Below, in pieces: positions 6,864 through 11,788 of a stretch of DNA of 11,788 nucleotides. A model generated the notes under the pieces. The model had not been told where the DNA came from. It did no database searches and saw only the letters and a list, made by a program, of their open reading frames with translations. The stretch covers positions 1 through 11,788 of the forward strand of contig NZ_JAKKIE010000083.1 of the NCBI RefSeq assembly GCF_021742065.1, read 5' to 3'. How positions within the stretch are numbered: position 1 is the first letter of the stretch; the number at the start of each line of letters is the position of its first letter. The position numbers and the translations under genes were made by a program. This DNA is from Rhizorhapis sp. SPR117 (lineage in GTDB: Bacteria > Pseudomonadota > Alphaproteobacteria > Sphingomonadales > Sphingomonadaceae).

Positions 6864-8989
6864 ACACGCCATCGCCCACACCGTACCAGCTAACACCTTG
6901 TGCACAAACCGACTTTTCGGTGCCGGGCATGCGTTGCGCCGGATGCATTTCCAAACTGGAAAACGGCTTGCCGCACATGCCTGGCATCATCGCCGCCCGC
7001 GTAAATTTCACCGCCAAGCGCGTGAAGATCGATCATCTGCCGGAAATGGACCTGCCGGCGCTCAAGGCGGCTATCGCCTCCTTTGGCTTCGAAGCTGAAC
7101 CGATCAATGCCACAGGCGCCGCAAAGGATGGGGAGGAAAGCCGCACGCTGCTCAAATATCTGGCGGTGGCGGGTTTTGCCGCAATGAACATCATGCTGCT
7201 GTCGGTCTCAGTATGGTCTGGTGCGGACGGCGCCATACGCGACCTGTTCCACTGGCTTTCCGCATTGATCGCTCTGCCCGCAATTGCCTATGCGGGCCGC
7301 CCTTTCTTTGCCTCGGCCGTATCTGCGCTCAGGAACCGCCGCACCAATATGGACGTGCCGATTTCGATCGGCGTGCTGCTGACCACCGGGATCAGCCTGT
7401 ATGAAACGGCGACCGGTGGGCCGCACGCCTGGTTTGACGGCGCGGTCATGTTGCTGTTTTTCCTGCTGGCGGGCCGATGGCTGGATAGCGTGATGCGCGA
7501 CCGGGCGCGCGATGGCGTGACCGCGCTTTTGAAACAGACGGCGCCCGGTGCGCTGGTGAAGACGGTTGATGGCACACGCTGGACCGACGCCGCCAGGTTG
7601 GAGCCGGGCATGGAGATGCTGGTTGCCGCGGGCGAAAGGCTGGCGGCTGACGGCATCATCGTTACTGGCAGCACCACGTTCGACCTCTCGCTGCTGACCG
7701 GGGAGAGCGCTCCACAGACCGCTGGACCGGGAACGCAAATCCATGCGGGAACGCTCAATCTCGATGCTCCGGTCACAGTGCGCGTCACTGCCGCCGGGCA
7801 AGATACTGCAATCGCGGACATTGCCCGGCTGATGGAGGAGGCGACCCAGTCCAAATCGCGATATGTCCGCATCGCCGACCGTGCGGCACGGCTCTATGCG
7901 CCGGCTGTTCACAGCCTTGCCGTGCTGTCTTTCGCTGGATGGATACTCGCGGGTGCGGGCTGGCATCATGCGCTGCTGATTGCGGCTGCCGTCCTGATCA
8001 TTACCTGCCCCTGCGCTCTTGGCCTCGCGGTTCCGGTAGCGCAGATCGTGGCAGCGGGCGCGTTGATGCGGCGCGGTGTGCTTATCAAGGACGGGGCGGC
8101 GCTCGAACGCCTGTCCGATGCCAATCAAGTGGTTTTCGACAAAACCGGCACCCTGACTCTGGGACGGCCCGAGCCAGTCAACCTTCATGCTTTCTCCGAC
8201 GAAGACAAGGCGATCATCCTCGCCCTTGCCTCGGCCAGCCGCCATCCACTCAGCAATGCCCTGCGCCTCACGCTGCAACGGGAAGGCATTACCGCTGCGC
8301 CGCTCACCGACATGAACGAACAGCCTGGCCATGGCATTTCAGCCCGGTTTGGAAATGAGGACGTCGCCCTTGTGCGCCCGGAGAATGCCTTGCTGCATGA
8401 TAATCTTGCCACCTGCTATAACCGTGGAACGTGCCTGACCCGGCCCTTGCTGTTCAACGATGCGCTCCGCCCGGACGCCGCTAAGACGGTGCAGCGATTA
8501 AAGAAAATGGGCCTTCCCGGCATCATCGCCAGCGGGGACCGTATTGCCGCGCTGAAACCGATTGCGACCGCGACCGGCCTTTGTGCGCAGGGCGCCATGC
8601 ACCCACAGGACAAGTTGGCGCTCATTCGCCGCTTGTCAGCCAATGGCGCAAAGGTTTTGATGGTGGGTGATGGCATGAACGACGGCCCGGCGCTGGCTGC
8701 CGGTCATGTCTCGCTTGCCCCCGCTTCAGCCAGCGATGCCAGCCAGAACGCCGCCGACGCAGTGTTTCTGGGTGACAGCCTTGCTCCCGTCGCCGTCGCG
8801 GTCGCGGTTGCACGCCGCACCATGCGGATTGTACGCCAGAATTTCGCACTCGCTATCGGCTATAATATCATTGCAGTGCCGCTTGCGATCATGGGTGTTG
8901 TCACTCCATTGATCGCCGCGCTTGCCATGTCCGGGTCGTCGCTGATCGTCATCGGCAATGCCCTGCGCCTGAGGAACGCCGCGCGATGA
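6860..8989 (+). CDS. ccoI: P1B-type copper-translocating ATPase CcoI (FixI)
   Basis: Heavy-metal ATPase of 709 residues that moves Cu(I) across the inner membrane for insertion of CuB into CcoN. In order: an N-terminal heavy-metal domain with GMRCAGC (Cys26, Cys29), membrane segments from about 95, the actuator motif TGES at 280-283, the transmembrane metal-binding Cys383-Pro384-Cys385 in ITCPCALGL, the phosphorylation site Asp427 in DKTGTL, the nucleotide-domain His462-Pro of SRHPLS, and the hinge GDGMND with Asp604 and Asp608. All key residues are intact. The Cys-Pro-Cys motif and operon context favour copper export by the FixI/CcoI branch rather than general copper detoxification (CopA). 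It starts ATGA-overlapped with ccoH and ends ATGA-overlapped with ccoS. Confidence 0.96.
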   Translation: MNTPSPTPYQLTPCAQTDFSVPGMRCAGCISKLENGLPHMPGIIAARVNFTAKRVKIDHLPEMDLPALKAAIASFGFEAEPINATGAAKDGEESRTLLKYLAVAGFAAMNIMLLSVSVWSGADGAIRDLFHWLSALIALPAIAYAGRPFFASAVSALRNRRTNMDVPISIGVLLTTGISLYETATGGPHAWFDGAVMLLFFLLAGRWLDSVMRDRARDGVTALLKQTAPGALVKTVDGTRWTDAARLEPGMEMLVAAGERLAADGIIVTGSTTFDLSLLTGESAPQTAGPGTQIHAGTLNLDAPVTVRVTAAGQDTAIADIARLMEEATQSKSRYVRIADRAARLYAPAVHSLAVLSFAGWILAGAGWHHALLIAAAVLIITCPCALGLAVPVAQIVAAGALMRRGVLIKDGAALERLSDANQVVFDKTGTLTLGRPEPVNLHAFSDEDKAIILALASASRHPLSNALRLTLQREGITAAPLTDMNEQPGHGISARFGNEDVALVRPENALLHDNLATCYNRGTCLTRPLLFNDALRPDAAKTVQRLKKMGLPGIIASGDRIAALKPIATATGLCAQGAMHPQDKLALIRRLSANGAKVLMVGDGMNDGPALAAGHVSLAPASASDASQNAADAVFLGDSLAPVAVAVAVARRTMRIVRQNFALAIGYNIIAVPLAIMGVVTPLIAALAMSGSSLIVIGNALRLRNAAR

Positions 8990-9138
8990 GCATCATGGCG
9001 CTCCTGATCCCCATTGCCTTGCTCATGGGTCTTGCAGGACTCGCCGCCTTTTTCTGGGCGCTGCGCACTGGCCAGCTCGACGATCCAGACGGGGCGGCAA
9101 TGAGGATATTGGCGGAGAATGAGGAACCGCTGCAATAG
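8986..9138 (+). CDS. ccoS: cbb3-type oxidase assembly protein CcoS
   Basis: A 50-residue single-pass membrane protein, starting MSIMALLIPIALLMGLAGLA and followed by FFWALRTGQLDDPDG, which is the CcoS family signature (aromatic-rich helix end, then Gln and an Asp-rich turn). In other bacteria CcoS is needed for cofactor insertion, haem b and CuB, into CcoN. The ATG overlaps the ccoI stop as ATGA, and the gene ends with TAG just before the gene-free stretch, so it is the last gene of the operon. It is too short for most automatic length cut-offs. Confidence 0.93.
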   Translation: MSIMALLIPIALLMGLAGLAAFFWALRTGQLDDPDGAAMRILAENEEPLQ

Positions 9139-9501
9139 TGCTTGATGAGCCCATCAGCAGAATCTGTGCGTCACAGCCTAAAAATCATTCCCACTCGATT
9201 ATTCGGGCCTAACCCATCTATTTGATTTAGAACCATAAAAAATATTTTCGCAGAAAAACTACCGTCAGGGAATCTGGCAAAAAGCTACGCTTCGGAAATT
9301 TCAGGATAAATCGGCCACCGTTCGCGACATGCATTCTTCGCGATGTATCGTCTTCTATCGGACAGACTTTGAGACTGTCTGACCCGATTCATTCACCTCG
9401 GGGTGGCGATAAAAATACCGTCGAACGACCGAAATGCAACGCGCTTCATCGCGCGAAAAGCTCTGCAATCCGCACTCCGATCCGCCGCCAACACCGGCCT
9501 C
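9139..9501. other. Gene-free boundary between the cco operon and the accessory genes
   Basis: 363 bp with no convincing gene. The first ~160 bp are markedly A/T-rich (for example a run of A and T at about 9235-9246) compared with the flanking genes. No classical GC-stem plus T-run terminator is seen after ccoS; the nearest candidates are a weak 6-bp stem near 9144-9158 and a stem at 9358-9382 lacking a T-run. The near-repeat TTCGCGA occurs at about 9321 and 9338. The region must hold the transcription ends of both converging units. Confidence 0.5.
9358..9382. repeat. Hairpin-forming inverted repeat TCGGACAG...CTGTCTGA
   Basis: TCGGACAG (9358-9365) can pair with CTGTCTGA (9375-9382), eight pairs including one G-T wobble, around a 9-nt loop. 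It lies 220 bp after ccoS and 120 bp from the end of the converging nuclease-like gene. No T-run follows on either side, so it is at best a weak or Rho-assisted end signal. Confidence 0.4.
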
Positions 9502-10950
9502 TCATCCGAGCTCCTGAGGGCCAGAGCTAGGATCCGCCCAGCGTGGCAGTTGCGCCAAGTCGATCAATTCTGCGCGTACCACACCATCAAGCGCTTCGGG
9601 GAAAAGCCGAACGACAGCCTTCCACACGGGGTGATCGATCGTGACTTGATCATGCGTCTCCCGTGCGTTGCGGACGATTTTCTGAAGCGATGCGCGTTCG
9701 CCAAGGGCAGCCGCGCGGGTTACGCCCAGAAACTGCAGGATCATATCTGCATAGGGCGCAAAGGCTGCTGAGCCGACCTTGCTATTCAGCATCGCCAGGA
9801 GAGCGCCGTCCCCGGAATGGCGGGTGATATAAACGACGTCGGAGTCCTGAGCGGCGCTATGCGCGATCGAACAGAGTATCGCGAACAGGCTGGCGAGATG
9901 CGCCTGGCCCTTATCCGCATGGGTAGCCCAATACGCATCTTTCCACGCCGATAGGTCCGGAACGTGCGCGCGGACCGAGGCCCATGCGGGGGCAAAGCTC
10001 TCGCTATAAAACGGCGAGGCAGGCTTATCGCGTTGCGCCTGCTGGAACGCCTTCCACCAGCGATTGCGAACCTCACGGCAGTAGGTCGCCAGCCGTTCGC
10101 TGCGTCGATCTTCGAGGAAAACTGACCTACCCGAACTGGTCTGTAGATCGTCGAGACCGACGAGCCTCGGCTTTAGGTTGCTGCCCTTGCCATCTTCGAG
10201 AAGGCATTTGATGACGAGCGTACCGCGCGCGACGGACGCGGCCTGCGCGTCGTCATCGAAGATGAAGGCATTCCCGCGCTGCATCGTGATGACATCATGG
10301 AATCCTTGCGGCAACGGCTCGTCGAGGCGCCGAAAAATCCAGATCAGCCGCACGCCCTCGCGCTCATAGTGCAAATGCCGGGCTGCGATCTCGGGTGCGA
10401 ACGGCTTGGAAAGCTGCACTTCGAGCGCAAAGCGACCCAAGTCGCCCATATCGAGGAAAATGTCTGGAAAGCGGCCACGAGTATGGATGGCAGGACGCAG
10501 GTAGGTATCGATCGCTGCCGCTTTGCATCGTGGATCAGCCTTCGCCACCGCTTCGATAACCTGACAGAGCTGGCGATGAAGCGCCGATTCCTGGTTGCCT
10601 TGATATTGCGCGGCACGCGCGTCGTCCGGCGTGAGGGTGCCGCCATCGTACCAAGGGCAAGTCGGCGGACTATCGGGAAAATGGGCGTAAAACGGAACAT
10701 GATCCCCATCCACCGCCTGCGCACGGATGAACACGCCGCCTTCGCAAAGTCGACACCGCGCCAATGCCGTATTCGGAGCCTCCTGACGCCGAATGTTGAT
10801 CTGGGTACGCAGGTGCTCCCAGCTTTCGCGGGGCATCGCCATAAGGGTCTCGATCGGCACCGCGCCGCGCGGTAGCTCGAAATCGGCGATCCGGATGGTT
10901 CGCTGCAGGTCAGTCCCGCGACGCACGGCCCGGCGGCTCCCCAGCCTCAC
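9502..10950 (-). CDS. CoiA/DUF6035-like putative PD-(D/E)XK nuclease with N-terminal zinc-binding cysteines
   Basis: A 482-residue soluble protein. Residues 66-98 contain Cys66-Arg-Leu-Cys69 and then His90 and Cys98, a likely zinc-binding element. Next comes NQESALHRQL (119-128), then FPDIF with Asp163 and ALEVQLSK with Glu177 and Gln179. The series Glu/His - Asp - Glu-x-Gln resembles the PD-(D/E)XK nuclease core, and together with the upstream cysteines recalls competence protein CoiA and the DUF6035 family. The C-terminal ~250 residues are mostly unrecognised, with a conserved-looking HPVWKAVVRLFPEAL near the end. Substrate and role are unknown; DNA cleavage is inference. The start is uncertain: GTG at 10950 lacks a ribosome site, while the GTG eight codons later (10926) has GGGGAG about 10 nt before it. 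It lies 17 bp after the small gene upstream and is probably co-transcribed with it. Confidence 0.75.
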   Translation of the reverse strand: MRLGSRRAVRRGTDLQRTIRIADFELPRGAVPIETLMAMPRESWEHLRTQINIRRQEAPNTALARCRLCEGGVFIRAQAVDGDHVPFYAHFPDSPPTCPWYDGGTLTPDDARAAQYQGNQESALHRQLCQVIEAVAKADPRCKAAAIDTYLRPAIHTRGRFPDIFLDMGDLGRFALEVQLSKPFAPEIAARHLHYEREGVRLIWIFRRLDEPLPQGFHDVITMQRGNAFIFDDDAQAASVARGTLVIKCLLEDGKGSNLKPRLVGLDDLQTSSGRSVFLEDRRSERLATYCREVRNRWWKAFQQAQRDKPASPFYSESFAPAWASVRAHVPDLSAWKDAYWATHADKGQAHLASLFAILCSIAHSAAQDSDVVYITRHSGDGALLAMLNSKVGSAAFAPYADMILQFLGVTRAAALGERASLQKIVRNARETHDQVTIDHPVWKAVVRLFPEALDGVVRAELIDLAQLPRWADPSSGPQELG

Positions 10951-10967
10951 CGTGGCGACGCATTGGT

Positions 10968-11273
10968 TTAACCGTGATCATAGCGGTTGATCCGCGCCAA
11001 ACTTAAAAGCCCCTGCGGATCAACCAGCAGGATCTTCATCACACCTTGCTCGGCCGCTCGCTGTTTTGCCTTATGCATCAACTCGAGGGCGGGGAGCTCG
11101 AAGCCGCTGAGCCTGCGTGGCTTCGCCATCTGCGCTGTGACCGGACCAACCAGGTTCATTTCAAGTTCGGCGACGATCGATTGCCCAGCACCTGTAGGAC
11201 GGTCCACGTAGACCGCGAAATAGGGTTCGCCGGGCGCGATTGCCTGCTCATTCAAAAGAATCTCGGCCAACAA
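10968..11273 (-). CDS. Small unrecognised protein upstream of the CoiA-like gene
   Basis: 101 residues, soluble, with no motif I recognise. It reads as alternating short beta strands (EPYFAVYVD, SIVAELEMN, MKILLVDPQGLL) with a helix in between (LELMHKAKQRAAEQG). There are two TTG codons in tandem as possible starts (11271-11273 and 11268-11270). A strong Shine-Dalgarno GGAGG (minus strand, plus coordinates 11277-11281) sits 3 or 6 bp before them, so the second is likelier, and no ATG exists until residue 39. The good ribosome site, a candidate promoter just upstream and the 17-bp gap to the nuclease-like gene argue for a real gene in a two-gene operon. It could be an accessory or regulator of the nuclease, but that is a guess. 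Confidence 0.6.
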   Translation of the reverse strand: MLAEILLNEQAIAPGEPYFAVYVDRPTGAGQSIVAELEMNLVGPVTAQMAKPRRLSGFELPALELMHKAKQRAAEQGVMKILLVDPQGLLSLARINRYDHG

Positions 11274-11276
11274 CGT

Positions 11277-11281
11277 CCTCC
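11277..11281 (-). promoter_or_regulatory. Strong Shine-Dalgarno supporting a TTG start
   Basis: On the minus strand the sequence reads GGGAGGACG followed by TTGTTG. The GGAGG core is 6 bp from the second TTG and 3 bp from the first. It is the main reason for accepting a TTG-started small gene here. Confidence 0.6.
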
Positions 11282-11296
11282 CTCGATAGCGGAACC

Positions 11297-11324
11297 TTTA
11301 TAGAACATCTTGCTCGACGAACAA
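11297..11324 (-). promoter_or_regulatory. Candidate sigma-70 promoter for the leftward two-gene unit
   Basis: On the minus strand TATAAA (plus coordinates 11297-11302) is preceded by a 16-bp spacer and TTGTTC (11319-11324). The -10 is good and the -35 poor. It lies about 25 bp before the TTG start of the small gene, correct for a leftward transcript with a short leader. No equally good promoter is seen for the divergent gene. Confidence 0.4.
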
Positions 11325-11377
11325 CATACGGGAATAGCTGACTCAACATTTTGCCAACCTGGAGTATCGACGAGGCT

Positions 11378-11734
11378 ATGTCCGTTCAACGCCTGCGCAC
11401 CATCGTGAATCTGTCGGTTCCGACCCTCTTCCGCCAGATAGCGGGCGGTCGGGTGCAGTGTGAAAGCGAAGCGACCTTGCAACTCCACCTTGGCAGGATC
11501 ATCGCCACTGCTGCCGATCTCGAAATCACCAGCGAGCGCGAGACCTTCTCGGTTGAGCTGGAAAAGCCTCTACGCGGCGCCGGCGGCAAGCGCGGCCGCA
11601 TCGATGTGTGGTTCCGGCTCAATGACGATGACGGTCGACAGTGGCGATGCGCGATCGAGCTCAAGTTCTTCAAGCGGAAGAACCATCGAGAACCCAACAA
11701 TCGCTACGAGGTGTTGATTACCGCTGAGAGTTGA
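11378..11734 (+). pseudogene. PD-(D/E)XK-like nuclease gene, 3' part replaced by an IS end
   Basis: The frame gives 118 residues from ATG 11378 (or 127 from TTG 11351). A PD-(D/E)XK-like core is readable: Glu31 in CESEATLQ, Asp76 in GRIDVWF, and Glu94-Leu-Lys96 in AIELKFF, followed by KNHREPNNRYEV, which looks like a conserved family stretch. Right after this the reading frame runs into the inverted-sense repeats typical of an IS21-type end and stops at TGA 11732-11734, so the last residues (about LITAES) are encoded by the insertion and the gene's own 3' part is missing from the window. GAGG at 11371-11375 is a weak ribosome site for the ATG. The gene is divergent from the small gene, with about 100 bp between them. 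The truncated product may keep the nuclease core but is probably non-functional. What the intact protein did is unknown. Confidence 0.6.
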
Positions 11735-11788
11735 CCCGGGAGGGATATAAATTTCCGTCGAGAACTGACCCATGTTTGAACCACCTCC
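11712..11788. mobile_element. Probable terminal part of an IS21-family insertion sequence, running off the right edge
   Basis: Two related 21-bp repeats in the same orientation lie at 11717-11737 and 11751-11771, 34 bp apart, identical at 16 of 21 positions and both ending TGACCC. Closely spaced multiple terminal repeats with this GAGAACTGACCC-type sequence are typical of IS21-family ends. The element probably starts with TG at 11712-11713, exactly where the nuclease gene loses its sense, and continues right beyond the window, where istA/istB would be expected. The other reading, in which the element ends at TGACCCA (11772) and only a ~60-bp remnant is present, is possible but needs an extra deletion. 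Target-site duplication cannot be seen. Confidence 0.55.
11717..11771. repeat. Two 21-bp direct repeats (IS terminal repeats)
   Basis: Copies at 11717-11737 and 11751-11771 share ATT-CCG-GAGA-TGACCC positions, with 5 mismatches in 21. They are probable transposase (IstA) binding sites. Confidence 0.75.

Noticed and set aside
9223..9236. FNR-like TTGATTTAGAACCA, 8 of 10 consensus positions.
   Set aside because: It lies after the operon in A/T-rich DNA with no rightward gene to control; probably chance.
347..9370. The 13-mer TCGGACAGACTTT occurs at 347-359 and again at 9358-9370, flanking the operon like attachment sites.
   Set aside because: In an 11.8-kb window about one shared 13-mer is expected by chance, and the surrounding bases do not match; no integrase is present.
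9403..9771. A 122-codon plus-strand frame overlapping the end of the CoiA-like gene.
   Set aside because: Most of it is antisense to the stronger minus-strand gene, with no ribosome site and no recognisable domain.
1..11788. CRISPR arrays, tRNA or rRNA genes, riboswitches, replication origins.
   Set aside because: Read for on both strands; no regularly spaced repeats of CRISPR size, no tRNA-like cloverleaf with CCA-type end, and no known riboswitch core were recognised.

Overview
The window looks like chromosomal (or large-replicon) DNA of an alphaproteobacterium, most likely a sphingomonad (Sphingomonas/Sphingobium/Novosphingobium group). This rests on the GC-rich coding style, the gene order ccoNOQP-GHIS and the general feel of the protein sequences; no rRNA or tRNA marker is present, so genus is not fixed.

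Layout: (1) 1-452 is a gene-free, comparatively AT-rich stretch with four tandem 8-bp units and a small inverted repeat. (2) 453-1187 encodes a protein with an N-terminal PilZ-like domain and a central Xre-type helix-turn-helix, just upstream of and co-oriented with the next block. (3) 1188-1466 is the probable control region of the oxidase operon. (4) 1467-9138 is one complete, very tightly packed cbb3-type cytochrome c oxidase operon. Structural genes ccoN, ccoO, ccoQ and ccoP are followed by assembly genes ccoG, ccoH, ccoI and ccoS. Every junction after ccoO overlaps. Two of the genes, ccoQ and ccoS, are only about 50 codons long. (5) 9139-9501 is a gene-free transition. (6) 9502-11788 is accessory in character: a two-gene leftward unit (a small unrecognised protein, then a CoiA/DUF6035-like putative nuclease) and a divergent PD-(D/E)XK-like nuclease gene. 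That gene is cut off near its 3' end by what looks like the terminal repeats of an IS21-family insertion sequence, which probably continues beyond the right edge.

Function: CcoN carries the haem b / b3-CuB oxygen-reducing centre. CcoO (one haem c) and CcoP (two haems c) feed it electrons, and CcoQ stabilises the complex. CcoI is the copper-exporting P1B ATPase for CuB supply, CcoG is a membrane iron-sulfur/copper-handling protein, and CcoH and CcoS are assembly factors. Together they give high-affinity respiration at low oxygen. No fnr/fixK-type regulator lies in the window, and only a weak half-matching FNR-like site is seen upstream of ccoN.

The oxidase block is well understood. The parts most worth a second look are the PilZ-HTH protein beside it, the repeats in front of both genes, and the right-hand nuclease locus broken by the IS. 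I see no convincing evidence of a wholly new system; the right-hand locus is the best candidate for something undescribed.
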